NCBI RefSeq assembly: GCF_030157465.1
Contig: NZ_JAOAUU010000054.1
Location: 1-64,000 of the forward strand
DNA length: 64,000 nt
DNA from: Zoogloea sp.
GTDB taxonomy: Bacteria; Pseudomonadota; Gammaproteobacteria; Burkholderiales; Rhodocyclaceae
Direction of reading: 5' to 3'
Shown in pieces: positions 27,589 through 35,373 of the stretch (the first letter of the stretch is position 1; every line of letters begins with the position of its first letter). The notes under the pieces were generated by a model. The model was not told the DNA's origin. It did no database searches and saw only the letters and a program-made list of their open reading frames with translations. A program made the position numbers and the translations under genes.

Positions 27589-27617
27589 TTGACGGCCCCG
27601 GATTCATCGTCTATATT
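27589..27617 (+). promoter_or_regulatory. Sigma70 promoter of tRNA-Leu
   Basis: TTGACG at 27589-27594 and TATATT at 27612-27617 are separated by exactly 17 bases and are followed by a GC-rich discriminator (GCGGCCCC), as expected for a stringently controlled stable RNA promoter, 85 bases upstream of the tRNA. Confidence 0.8.
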
Positions 27618-27702
27618 GCGGCCCCTTCAGCTTCTCAGGCAAAAACCTCGCCGTGAAGCAGTTGTGCCGATGCAAATGTCGGTTCAGCCATGCAGTTGCA
27701 GT

Positions 27703-27787
27703 GCCTTGGTGGTGAAATTGGTAGACACGCTATCTTGAGGGGGTAGTGGCGCAAGCCGTGCGAGTTCGAGTCTCGCCCAAGGCACCA
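27703..27787 (+). tRNA. tRNA-Leu (anticodon GAG)
   Basis: An 85-base class II tRNA. The acceptor stem GCCTTGG pairs with CCAAGGC, the 3' CCA is encoded, the anticodon stem CTATC/GGTAG encloses loop TTGAGGG with anticodon GAG, a long variable arm (TGGCGCAAGCC) follows, and the T arm contains GTTCGAG. It reads CUC/CUU leucine codons. Confidence 0.95.
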
Positions 27788-27811
27788 AAAGAAGTTCCGA
27801 AGTAGTTCAAT

Positions 27812-27855
27812 AAAGGCCGGTCAGCCCCGAGAAATCAAGGGTTCCGGCCTTTTTT
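27812..27855 (+). terminator. Terminator of tRNA-Leu
   Basis: AAGGCCGG and CCGGCCTT form a stem around a 23-base loop and are followed by a run of T (27850-27855), 25 bases after the tRNA. Confidence 0.85.
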
Positions 27856-27945
27856 GCGTCTGTAGGGTTCTGGGGCAAGCCGAGAGTGGTGGGGAGGGTC
27901 TGTGGGGAATCCGCTGTTTTCTTTTCTGAAGCCGATACCCTCTGA

Positions 27946-28131
27946 CGTCCCTCGCTGGCACCCGGATCAAGGTGGCCAAGCCCGCGCGCATGCCGCGCAA
28001 GCTGGAGGTGCGATGACGTGGCTTGCGCTGACATCACGATTCCCCGCGCTTCGGTTCCCGAACCCGCCTCGATGGCGCTGGTCGGCCTGGGCTTGGTGGG
28101 CCTCGCCGCTGCACGTCGCCGCAAGGCCTGA
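27946..28131 (+). pseudogene. Orphan PEP-CTERM sorting-signal tail
   Basis: An open frame without a usable start ends in IPRASVPEPASMALVGLG followed by LVGLAAARRRKA and a stop, the full PEP-CTERM tripartite signal: VPEP motif, hydrophobic helix, basic tail. In-frame stop codon TGA at 27943 closes the frame upstream, and the preceding 30 residues show no protein domain. It is the decayed 3' end of an exosortase substrate gene. A terminator (28138-28168) follows. It implies the host has or had an EpsH/exosortase system. Confidence 0.7.
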
Positions 28132-28137
28132 TGCATC

Positions 28138-28168
28138 TGCCCGGGCTTGGCTCCCGGCTGGTTTTTTT
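28138..28168 (+). terminator. Terminator after PEP-CTERM remnant
   Basis: CCGGG - CTTGGCT - CCCGG stem-loop followed by CTGG and seven T (28162-28168). Confidence 0.65.
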
Positions 28169-28189
28169 ACGCCCCTTGTGTGATCGGGC

Positions 28190-28217
28190 GCCGGCTTTTG
28201 CCGGGTCAAAAGCCGGC
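28190..28217. repeat. Hairpin GCCGGCTTTTG / CAAAAGCCGGC
   Basis: An exact 11-base inverted repeat with a six-base loop, in the gap before the tRNA-fMet promoter. The T run inside the right-to-left arm suggests it could act as a terminator remnant; no other role is evident. Confidence 0.55.
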
Positions 28218-28266
28218 CTGCACGCGGCTCCGTGGCGCCACCTGCATTGTGCGACGCAATAAAAAT

Positions 28267-28294
28267 TTGACAGATGCGTGAATTCTGGTAGAAT
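28267..28294 (+). promoter_or_regulatory. Sigma70 promoter of tRNA-fMet
   Basis: TTGACA at 28267-28272 and TAGAAT at 28289-28294 with a 16-base spacer, ending 13 bases before the mature tRNA. Confidence 0.8.
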
Positions 28295-28307
28295 TCATTT
28301 CTTCAGA

Positions 28308-28385
<78 letters not shown>

Positions 28386-28396
28386 ACAAAAGCTTT

Positions 28397-28429
28397 AAGG
28401 CTCAAGCATTTACGTGCTTGGGCCTTTTT
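28397..28429 (+). terminator. Terminator of tRNA-fMet
   Basis: AAGGCTCAAGCA - TTTACG - TGCTTGGGCCTT with one G-T type mismatch, followed by TTTTT. It lies 12 bases after the tRNA. Confidence 0.85.
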
Positions 28430-28454
28430 GCTTTTTGGGCCCGGGTCGCAGCCT

Positions 28455-28493
28455 GTGCCCACCCAGTGCCCAATCCGTGCCCATCCTGTGCCC
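28455..28493. repeat. Four 11-bp-phased GTGCCC iterons (candidate integrase arm sites)
   Basis: GTGCCC(A/G) occurs at 28455, 28466, 28477 and 28488, that is four direct repeats with an exact 11-base period, about one helical turn. A related palindrome GTGCCC-GGT-GGGCAC lies at 28545-28559. The array is 70-110 bases from the 3' end of tRNA-fMet, where arm-type sites for a tyrosine integrase or for an excisionase are expected. Confidence 0.6.
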
Positions 28494-28605
28494 GGACAAA
28501 ACCCCGCTTTTTGCGAGCCATGGCTGGTTTGACCTTCAGGCAGCGTGCCCGGTGGGCACAGCCCCCGATACGTGCGTCACACCCTCCTTCAGCCTATCCG
28601 TTGGG

Positions 28606-28848
28606 TCAGGGAGTTGGGGGTGGAGAAGCCTGCTCACTCTTTTGATACTCCAGCAAGTCGGGCAGCCCGCAGTTCAGGTAGGTGCATAGGGCATCCAGGA
28701 CATCGAGCTCCACGCGCTCGGCGGTCTCGTGATACAGGCGGGTCAGCGTTCCCCGGTTGATGCCCGTGTCCCGTGTGACATCGCTGATCTTCAGCTTCCG
28801 CTCGCCAAGGAGGCGGGATAGGTGGCACTTGATCACGTTGCGCTCCAA
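28606..28848 (-). CDS. Cro/CI-type HTH regulator
   Basis: An 80-aa DNA-binding protein with the helix-turn-helix KISDVTRDTGINRGTLTRLYHETAERVELDVLDALCTYLNCGLPDLLEY, the pattern of the small HTH_26/YozG Cro group. It is divergent from the excisionase-like gene and the 140-base gap holds a sigma70-like promoter flanked by two copies of a 15-base motif, so it probably represses the excision/integration genes as in phage and ICE immunity control. That role is inferred from layout. Confidence 0.82.
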   Translation of the reverse strand: MERNVIKCHLSRLLGERKLKISDVTRDTGINRGTLTRLYHETAERVELDVLDALCTYLNCGLPDLLEYQKSEQASPPPTP

Positions 28849-28859
28849 AAATAAAAAAT

Positions 28860-28926
28860 GATCTCCAAAAGATCAAAAAGGGCTTTGACAGGTCTTCTTT
28901 TTGTGTAGAATGGTCTCCAGTAGATC
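28860..28926 (+). promoter_or_regulatory. Promoter flanked by paired operator-like repeats
   Basis: GATCTCCAAAAGATC (28860-28874) and GGTCTCCAGTAGATC (28912-28926) share the pattern G[AG]TCTCCA[AG][AT]AGATC, are partly palindromic, and lie 52 bases apart. Between them is TTGACA (28885-28890), a 15-base gap, and TAGAAT (28906-28911), a promoter reading toward the excisionase-like gene. The spacing of the two sites is about five helical turns. Confidence 0.65.
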
Positions 28927-28988
28927 GTTTTGAAGCCATTGAGCAGCAAAAAATCCTACTGAGAGATCAATTCTACGGAGAAGTCATC

Positions 28989-29357
28989 ATGTCCGCTAAC
29001 ACCTACCTAACAACCGAGGAGCTTGCTGCTCGGATCAAGTACGACGTCCGGACCATCCGCGAACGTCTGAAGGACTCGGTTCTGCTTGAGGGTGTGCATT
29101 ACATCCGTCCATTCGGGGGTCGGAAGATCCTCTACGTATGGGAGCAGATCGAGAAAGACATGGCTCTTGAATCGCTAGATGCGGGGCTTGTCCAGGCTGC
29201 AGCGCCGGCTCGCGGCCAGCCAGAGCACACCCGTGCAGTCATGATTCCCATGGCCAGCGGGGTGGCGTGCCGGGTTGCAACGATTCCGGGGTCACCCCGG
29301 AAGTCTGGACAACACCTGCGGGCCCAGACCGCACAGAAGGAGGCTCGCCATGGCTAG
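28989..29357 (+). CDS. Excisionase-like winged helix protein
   Basis: A 122-aa protein whose first 60 residues resemble an excisionase/MerR-like helix-turn-helix (YLTTEELAARIKYDVRTIRERLKDSVLLEGVHYIRPFGGRKILYVWEQIEKDM). The rest is poorly conserved in appearance and may be disordered. GGAGAAGTCATC precedes the ATG. It overlaps the integrase start by eight bases, as xis-int pairs often do. It probably directs excision of the island. Confidence 0.75.
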   Translation: MSANTYLTTEELAARIKYDVRTIRERLKDSVLLEGVHYIRPFGGRKILYVWEQIEKDMALESLDAGLVQAAAPARGQPEHTRAVMIPMASGVACRVATIPGSPRKSGQHLRAQTAQKEARHG

Positions 29358-30645
29358 TATCAGAGCCCGGGCGGACTCCGGAAAACTGTTCTTCGACTTC
29401 CGCTTTCGAGGAACGCGTTGCAGAGAACAAACTCTGTTGGACGACACGCCCGCGAACCGGCGTCGGCTGGAAAAGGTCTTGCAGCGTATCGAGCTGGAGA
29501 TTCACCAAGGCGTTTTCGACTACTCGGCCTTCTTCCCCGGCAGCAAGCTTGCCGCGACTTTTGCGGTCGCCGGAAGTGAGGTGACTCGGGAGATCGACCT
29601 CGATCAGCCAACACCTCAGGTGGACAGCCCTGCGGTGATCTCTGCTCCTCCATCGCCCACTTCTCTTGCGGCTTCCACCGCTCGCCCGACCATCGGCGCA
29701 TTTGCCGAGACCTGGCAGCTGGAAAACCAAGTGACCTGGCGGCGCTCCTACCAGCGTACCGTCAGCGACATCGTCACCAAGCATCTGCTGCCCCGTTTTG
29801 GGGCGCGGGATGTCGGAAGCCTCCTGCGGGAAGAACTCCTCCAATTCCGGTCCGAACTCGCCAAAGTCAAAGGTCGGAAGAAGGAAACGCTGTCGCCCCG
29901 CCGGATCAACGCCATCATGAATGTGATGAGCCTGATCCTTGCAGAAGCCTCCGACCGGTACAAATTTACCAGCCCTTACTACAACATCAAACCACTGCGT
30001 ATCCCCAAGAGCGATGTCGAACCCTTCACGCTCGCCGAGGTGCAACGCATTCTCGACACCGTAAGGGAGGACTTCCGCGATTACTACACGGTGCGCTTCT
30101 TCACCGGGATGCGAACCGGCGAGGTGGATGGGCTCAAGTGGAAGTACGTGGATTTCGAACGCCAGCTGATCCTCGTGCGGGAAACGATTGTCCTCGGCGT
30201 GGTGGAGGAAGACGCCAAGACCATCGAGTCCGTGCGCGACATCCAGATGTCCCAGGTGGTGTACGACGCGCTCAAGCGCCAACTGGCTCGCTCCGGGCGC
30301 TTGAAGGGTTTCGTCTTCTGCAACAGCACGGGTCACGCGCTGGACCACAACAACATCACCAAGCGCATCTGGTACCCCTTGCTACGGCACCTCGGGCTCA
30401 AGCAGCGACGGCCATATCAGACCCGCCATACGGCCGCGACGTTGTGGCTCGCCGCCGGGGAAAACCCCGAGTGGATCGCCCGACAGATGGGGCACACGAG
30501 CACCGAGATGCTGTTCAAAGTGTATTCCCGTTACGTGCCCAACCTGACCCGCAAAGATGGATCTGCTTTCGAGCGCTTGCTGAGTGAGCGCTTTGCGTCC
30601 TCCGCACAAAACGTCGTTGTTGAAGGAGCTCATCACCATGTCTGA
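29350..30645 (+). CDS. int: Tyrosine site-specific integrase of the island
   Basis: A 431-aa phage/ICE-type integrase. The N terminus (MASIRARADSGKLFFDFRFRGTRCREQTLL) is an arm-binding DUF3596-type domain, then a linker rich in Pro and Ser, a SAM-like core-binding domain (about 115-200), and the catalytic domain with Arg in FFTGMRTGEVDGLKW (about 255), the H-x-x-R box in QTRHTAATLWLAAGENPEW, the second His in ARQMGHTSTEM and the nucleophile Tyr in FKVYSRYVPN. The ATG at 29350 has GAAGGAGG upstream. It sits one kilobase from tRNA-fMet in the orientation usual for tRNA-targeting islands. It overlaps the following HD gene by eight bases. Confidence 0.92.
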   Translation: MASIRARADSGKLFFDFRFRGTRCREQTLLDDTPANRRRLEKVLQRIELEIHQGVFDYSAFFPGSKLAATFAVAGSEVTREIDLDQPTPQVDSPAVISAPPSPTSLAASTARPTIGAFAETWQLENQVTWRRSYQRTVSDIVTKHLLPRFGARDVGSLLREELLQFRSELAKVKGRKKETLSPRRINAIMNVMSLILAEASDRYKFTSPYYNIKPLRIPKSDVEPFTLAEVQRILDTVREDFRDYYTVRFFTGMRTGEVDGLKWKYVDFERQLILVRETIVLGVVEEDAKTIESVRDIQMSQVVYDALKRQLARSGRLKGFVFCNSTGHALDHNNITKRIWYPLLRHLGLKQRRPYQTRHTAATLWLAAGENPEWIARQMGHTSTEMLFKVYSRYVPNLTRKDGSAFERLLSERFASSAQNVVVEGAHHHV

Positions 30646-31612
30646 TGCCCGTCAAACTGTGTTTTCAGTAAGCCGACTGCCGCAGCCGGATCACGTCATC
30701 GACCGCCTGCCGCCGGTCTTCCGGATCCAGTCGATCGAGCGTCTGCCCTTCGACGCACGCAACCTGCTCAACGTGGCGGTCGTCTTCCATGAGCAGGCGG
30801 TGCTGCGGGTGGAGTGGCTGTGCCGGCATCCGGACAGCCGGCTGACCGCGGGCAGCCTGGTGTCGATCCGCTGGCTCGGCCGGCCGACCAGCACCCTGGG
30901 GGCGATCCGCATCGCGCGGCTGGTGAAGCTCGAACGGCCCGAGGCGAGCTTGAATCCCTTCGACACGGTGCCCCACGCCTGGGTCCGGGATCGGGCGCTC
31001 GTCGCGCGGGCGGGACGTTTCTGGGAGGGCCTGGGCCGGCCGCTGCAGCATCTCTTCAACGCGGTGTTCTGGGATCCTCGCCGCTTCCAGCGTTATCTCG
31101 AGGGGCCGAGTTCGCTGCAGGGGCATCACAACGGCCGCAACGGTAACTTCCGCCATGCGCTGGAGGTCGCGGAGCGGGCCCGGACCCTGGGTTGCCATCA
31201 CGCGGAGGTGCATCTGCCGGTGTTGATCGCCGGGAGCCTGCTGCACGACGCGGGCAAGGCGGAGGAGTACCAGTTCAATCCGGTGCGCGGACGCTACGAG
31301 ATGACGGAGCGCGGGGCGCTCTTGGGCCACAAGCATACGGTCCTCGAGTGGATCGCGGCCGCCCGGGCCCAGCACCGGGTGATCGTGCCGGAGGCTCATT
31401 ATCTGGCGCTCCTTCATGCCATCACCGCCGCCAAGGGGGCGCCCGACTGGCTGGGGCTGCGGGAGCCCCTGAGCCTGGACGCCCACATCCTGTCGACGGT
31501 GGATCGCCTCTCGGGTCAGGCCGACCTCGTCAGCCGCCACGCGGCGCGGGACGGGGGCTTCGGTGCCTATCACCGCCACCTGGGCGGACGGCCTTACGTC
31601 GTGCGGGAGTGA
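30638..31612 (+). CDS. HD-domain protein, YhaM-like
   Basis: A 324-aa cytoplasmic protein with an OB-fold-like N-terminal half (ARNLLNVAVVFHEQAVLRVEWLCRHPDSRLTAGSLVSIRWLG) and an HD phosphohydrolase domain in the C-terminal half (NGRNGNFRHALEVAERART ... LIAGSLLHDAGKAEEYQF ... GHKHTVLEWI). This OB plus HD order is that of YhaM/CBF1 3'-5' exoribonucleases. The start ATG is preceded by GAAGGAG and overlaps the integrase stop. Homologues are frequent on integrative elements, and a role in nucleic-acid turnover is inferred. Confidence 0.75.
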   Translation: MSDARQTVFSVSRLPQPDHVIDRLPPVFRIQSIERLPFDARNLLNVAVVFHEQAVLRVEWLCRHPDSRLTAGSLVSIRWLGRPTSTLGAIRIARLVKLERPEASLNPFDTVPHAWVRDRALVARAGRFWEGLGRPLQHLFNAVFWDPRRFQRYLEGPSSLQGHHNGRNGNFRHALEVAERARTLGCHHAEVHLPVLIAGSLLHDAGKAEEYQFNPVRGRYEMTERGALLGHKHTVLEWIAAARAQHRVIVPEAHYLALLHAITAAKGAPDWLGLREPLSLDAHILSTVDRLSGQADLVSRHAARDGGFGAYHRHLGGRPYVVRE

Positions 31613-31743
31613 GGCTGGCCGGGCCGCCGCGATCCCCCGCGGTGGCGCCGGTCGCTCGCTTTGAAAGTCGGGACGTTTCGGTATGCTGTTTCTGACAGCG
31701 GACGTCCCGTCATTCCCATCCTCGAAATTGCTTGGAGATTCTC

Positions 31744-32322
31744 ATGGATCAACATGATGGCTTCGCTCGTCCTGAAATAAGTCCTCAAGATCGGACCCTG
31801 CGTGGCACCTGCATCACCCGAACCGTCGATCTGGCCAATCCGCGCCTGATCGGCGTCTGGAAGTGGAACTTCGAAGAGGCCAGTCGGCGCCTGTACGCGG
31901 TGTGCGTCTATGCGCCGAATGTCCTGCGGGATGCCTATCCCCTGGAGGAGCTGCAGCATCTGAAGGACTGCGTCGCACAGCAGGCGCACAAGGTCGAGAA
32001 GATGATCGACTGGACGCGAGCCCAGCTCGACGCCGCCGGCCTCAATTCGGGCGAGCCGGGCCGGGTCGAGCCCTTGAGCGCCGACATCCGCACGCCGCTG
32101 GCGAGCGCGTACGTGGACCTCTTCCTCCGCGCCGATCTCGCTATCCAGCTGCTGGACGCCCTGTGGTTGCAGGGTGAGTTGACCGACGCTGGCCACGCGG
32201 AGCGGACCGGGGCGATGCGCCGCGCACCGCTCAGTGTCCTGGGCGGGATCCAGCGGGCGTATGCGCGGTGCCGGGAGCGTATCGAGGCGCTGTATCGACA
32301 ACGCGATGCAGGGCCGCAATAG
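31744..32322 (+). CDS. ICE protein, PFL_4669/AcaB-like
   Basis: A 192-aa protein with no signal peptide. The blocks RTLRGTCITRTVDLANPRLIGVWKWNFEEASRRL, LEELQHLKDCVAQQAHKVEKMIDWT and DLFLRADLAIQLLDALWLQGELTDAGH resemble the integrating-element PFL_4669/TIGR03761 family to which the AcaB regulator belongs; I hold this at moderate confidence. A GGAG site lies seven bases before the ATG at 31744. If correct, it would be a remnant or regulator of a conjugative element, but no conjugation genes are in the window. Confidence 0.5.
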   Translation: MDQHDGFARPEISPQDRTLRGTCITRTVDLANPRLIGVWKWNFEEASRRLYAVCVYAPNVLRDAYPLEELQHLKDCVAQQAHKVEKMIDWTRAQLDAAGLNSGEPGRVEPLSADIRTPLASAYVDLFLRADLAIQLLDALWLQGELTDAGHAERTGAMRRAPLSVLGGIQRAYARCRERIEALYRQRDAGPQ

Positions 32323-32339
32323 GCGGGGTGTCGCCAGGC

Positions 32340-32654
32340 TCAGGCGCTTGGGAGGGTCTGAAGCTGGGTGATCAACTGGTGGAGCTGGTCCCGGGAGCAG
32401 CCTCCCAGCAGCCGGATCAATTCCGCCAGGTCGTCATCCGGTTCATACAGGTAGGAGACCGGGACATTCAGTTCCGTGGCCAGCCGCTGTGCGGTCTGCA
32501 GGTCTGGCACATGCTTGCCCCGCTCGTACTGGTTGATCCGCGCACTGGCGACGAACTGGTCGATCCCGGCCAGGATGCCGAGCTGCTTTTGCGATACGCC
32601 TCTCGCCTCCCGGGCTGCCCGTAGCCGCCTGGCAAACACCGACTTCTCTTCCAT
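32340..32654 (-). CDS. XRE-family transcriptional regulator
   Basis: A 104-aa regulator with an N-terminal HTH_3 domain (FARRLRAAREARGVSQKQLGILAGIDQFVASARINQYERGKHVPDLQTAQRLATELNVPVSYLYE) and a helical tail. Two 15-base palindromes based on CTAAG/CTTAG lie just upstream of its start (32676-32724), between it and the divergent lipoprotein gene, and are the likely operators for autoregulation and for control of the lipoprotein. Confidence 0.88.
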   Translation of the reverse strand: MEEKSVFARRLRAAREARGVSQKQLGILAGIDQFVASARINQYERGKHVPDLQTAQRLATELNVPVSYLYEPDDDLAELIRLLGGCSRDQLHQLITQLQTLPSA

Positions 32655-32675
32655 CCCCGTCCTCCGTGCTGAGGA

Positions 32676-32724
32676 CTAAGAGATTCTTAGGAAGGACAGC
32701 TATGGCATACTAAGGAATCCTTAG
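32676..32724. promoter_or_regulatory. Twin CTAAG palindromic operators
   Basis: CTAAGAGATTCTTAG (32676-32690) and CTAAGGAATCCTTAG (32710-32724) are near-identical palindromes with centres 34 bases apart, directly before the XRE gene. The layout is that of a cooperative repressor operator pair. Confidence 0.75.
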
Positions 32725-32819
32725 CTTTATGGTCGCAAGACCCACCGAACCCGGGCCGCCGCGGTGTCTCAAGCGCTGCGCAGACGGCCCACATAGCGAA
32801 TACGAATAAGGAAAAAACC

Positions 32820-33473
32820 ATGTACAAGATGACTACTGCACTGGCACTCGGCCTGGCGCTGACCGGCTGTGCCTCGATGAAACCCTCGGTTCACACCGAG
32901 TCGACCTTCGTGATCTATGACGTCAAGCCCGCCACGCTGGATCGGAACCAGTTTCTGAAGGCGGTGCTCGACGCCGTGCAGACGAGTGCCAGCAAGCTGC
33001 GGGTGAATCGGGAGATTCCCCCCGCGGAGCTGCCGGCGACGCCGGGACGCTTCGAGCTCCAGGATCCGTTTGCGAATTCGAAGATGGGGGCGCTGCTGGC
33101 GTCCCAGGCCCAGAGCATCCGCGTCCCGGTCTGCAAGAACGCGCTGATGACGGTCTCCACCGAAAACACCAGCATGGCGCAGTACGGCGAGCAGACGACC
33201 TTCTTCCTGTGTGTCCTGCCTTACAAGGACGGCTACCACATCGATATCCACGCGACCTTCGTGCGGGCGAACAGTGGCTTGACTCCGCAGGGAATCAGCG
33301 CCGCGGTCGGGCGCTCGCTGATCGGGGACTCGAGCCAGTTCATTCCGCGGACGATGAACAACGTCCGCGCCGCGGCTGAGTCGGTCGGCGGCAAGGTGAC
33401 GGTGGTCGACAGCTACATCCCTGAGGATTTCAAAGGGGCATTTGTGAACCAGGCCGAGCGTGCCGGCAAGTAA
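32820..33473 (+). CDS. Putative lipoprotein, 217 aa
   Basis: A short signal peptide ending in a lipobox (MTTALALGLALTGCASM, Cys at residue 19) marks it as a lipoprotein. The mature part (about 195 aa) is a mixed alpha/beta domain: VHTESTFVIYDVKP, a helix DRNQFLKAVLDAVQTSASKL, and a C-terminal AAAESVGGKVTVVDSYIPEDF. I do not recognise the family. The gene is 22 bases ahead of a small membrane protein with which it probably forms an operon controlled by the XRE regulator. Confidence 0.75.
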   Translation: MYKMTTALALGLALTGCASMKPSVHTESTFVIYDVKPATLDRNQFLKAVLDAVQTSASKLRVNREIPPAELPATPGRFELQDPFANSKMGALLASQAQSIRVPVCKNALMTVSTENTSMAQYGEQTTFFLCVLPYKDGYHIDIHATFVRANSGLTPQGISAAVGRSLIGDSSQFIPRTMNNVRAAAESVGGKVTVVDSYIPEDFKGAFVNQAERAGK

Positions 33474-33495
33474 GGCCAGAAAGGAGGCACCTCAA

Positions 33496-33858
33496 ATGGA
33501 CAAACGTGTCGTTGGAACACTGCTGGGGATCGCCGGCGTGCTGTTGTGGTTCATGCCCTGGATGGCGTTCTCGATGGGGGAGATGGAATTCCACCAAACC
33601 GGAAGTCACATTGGCGGGATCGCCTACGTCCTGCTGATGAGCTCGCTGGCCTCTGCGATCCTGTCTTGGGTACCCCAGCCTGTGCCGCGCATCATCGTGG
33701 CGGCGCTGTCGACGCTGCTCAGCGGGTTCTTCTGGCTGAACGCGGGGGAGGAGGCTGCGTGGGGGCTGGTCTGGCTGTGTACGGTGAGCGGCTTCAGCCT
33801 GCTGCAGGCGATCGAGAGGAATAGCGCGGAGCGGAAGATGGAGCCGCGGGCCGAGTAG
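33496..33858 (+). CDS. Small membrane protein, 120 aa
   Basis: Four hydrophobic segments (about 6-26, 38-62, 66-84, 88-106) separated by short polar turns, with a basic/acidic tail (ERNSAERKMEPRAE). An AGGAGG site lies nine bases before the ATG at 33496. Family not recognised. It is followed by a clear terminator, which ends the lipoprotein-membrane protein unit. Confidence 0.7.
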   Translation: MDKRVVGTLLGIAGVLLWFMPWMAFSMGEMEFHQTGSHIGGIAYVLLMSSLASAILSWVPQPVPRIIVAALSTLLSGFFWLNAGEEAAWGLVWLCTVSGFSLLQAIERNSAERKMEPRAE

Positions 33859-33877
33859 TTCTGCATCGGGGCGGGAC

Positions 33878-33916
33878 GAGGGGGCATGGAGACCTCGTCC
33901 TGGAGCCCCCTCTTTT
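33878..33916 (+). terminator. Terminator after the membrane protein
   Basis: GAGGGGGC and GCCCCCTC form an exact 8-base stem with a 19-base loop followed by TTTT. Confidence 0.8.
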
Positions 33917-34008
33917 CACCCGACTTTGACACCACCAAGTAACACGTCCGGCCGCAAGGCGTCCGGCGAGGCACCGGAAACGGCCGTGTATCTATGCGGG
34001 AGTCGGGC

Positions 34009-35330
34009 TCAGTCGAGCCGGGGGATGGCCGGCGGCGGCTTGATCTTAAAGGTCGGTTGGCCGCTTCCGCCGTGGGCTCGGTGACCTGCCAGACGGTGCC
34101 GTTGGGGCTGGACAATTGCGCGAGCTGAATGCGCTTGAGGTCATCGCGCACGTTGCGCCAAGTTTCCTGGCAGGCGTGCTGGATCACGCGTTCCAGTAGC
34201 AGCGACAGCACGGTGATCGCGATGTGGGCGTGGATGCGGTGGGGCGCCCAGTGGAACACCGGACGCATGCCGTCCCTTCATCGTGCGCCAGGCTTCTTCG
34301 ACGCGCTGCTTGTAGCCGAGTGCCATGTCCTATGCGGTGAGGGTGTCATCCTTGCTGTGGACGACGAACTTGCCGTCGAAGCGTTCGAGTTCGGCGATGG
34401 CCTGCCAGTCGATGGCCAGGCCCCGCTGGGTCTCCTTCAGGAAGCGCCCGTAGCGGGCACTGCTGCGCAGCGCGCACACGCGCTTGCTGTGCCCGCCCTC
34501 GTCCTGATCGGCCAGACATGCAAGCTCGGCCTCGAGTTCGCGGAGGCGCTCGTCGCGATGGGCGCGCTGACGGCGGGCCTCCTACGGGTTGAAGCACACC
34601 GCGTAGCGGCGGCAGCGCTCGCCGTCGCCGACCACGACCTCCTTGACCTCAAGCTTGTCGGCGATCTTGCGGTAGCGGCTCGGGCGCGAGAGCACCGCTT
34701 CGGTCACCTCGTCGCCACGGCGAATCGGATCGCCATCAGGTACTTTCCGCCGCCCTTGGCGAGCGCCTGGAAATTGGCCTGCGAGACCATGCCGGCATCC
34801 CCGACGAACAGACAGCGGGTGACCGCCAGGCCGACCACGATCTGCGGTGCATCGCCCCGACCGTTCTTGCCGTAGCCGCGCTTTCTGGGCGCCACGTAGA
34901 GCTTGGCACCGGCGGTATCGCTGCCACGCATCTGGCCGGCCTCATCGCCTTTGTCCTCGTCGTCGATCTCGAAGTGCAGCGAGGTGGTGTCGTAGAAAAC
35001 GATCTCCACGTCCAGACTCAATAGGTCGGCGACCTGGAAGCAGAGCGCCCGCTCCATCTCAAAGCCGAAGCGCCAGCCGTGCGCTTGCGCACGCACGATG
35101 GCATCGATCCAGAGCTGCTGCCACACCGCCTGAAGTGCGTGCACATCGTCGTAGGGCCACGCACACACCAGGCGCCAGCCCGGATCGTCGGCACGGCCGC
35201 AGTTGAACACGATCTGTGCCTGCGAACGCCCCTTCGTCGCATCCCACACGTTCTCGGCCAGCTGCAGGTAGGTGATCTCCCGGCCGTCAGCCCGCTTCTG
35301 TTTGCTCTGTCTCAAGAACATGCACAGCAC
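34009..35330 (-). pseudogene. Degraded IS1634-like (IS4-superfamily) transposase
   Basis: The N-terminal part is open on the minus strand from 35330 to 34704 (MFLRQSKQKRADGREITYLQLAENVWD ... YDTTSLHFEIDDEDKGDEAG ... RGYGKNGRGDAPQIVVGLAVT), a clear IS1634-type transposase. The remainder continues in other frames with stops (ALRSSARYGRFLKETQRGLAIDWQ; ALGYKQRVEEAWRTMKGRH; HIAITVLSLLLERVIQHACQETW; GTVWQVTEPTAEAAN) to a TGA at 34009-34011. The region between NCGRADDPGWRL and AWPYDDVHAL is also shorter than in intact relatives. So at least two frameshifts and a stop (for example near 34580 and 34330) inactivate it. The 11-base direct repeat CCGTGTATCTA flanks it at 33984 and 35363. Confidence 0.85.
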
Positions 35331-35373
35331 AGTAGTGGGATTGAGTGCGAAAAATCAACAACCCGTGTATCTA

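Noticed and set aside
28606-28606. CRISPR array
   Set aside because: No regularly spaced repeat of 24-40 bases with unique spacers is present; the 11-base iterons at 28455-28493 are too short and have no spacers.
34129-34875. 248-aa plus frame
   Set aside because: Antisense to the decayed IS1634-like transposase; no recognisable domain.
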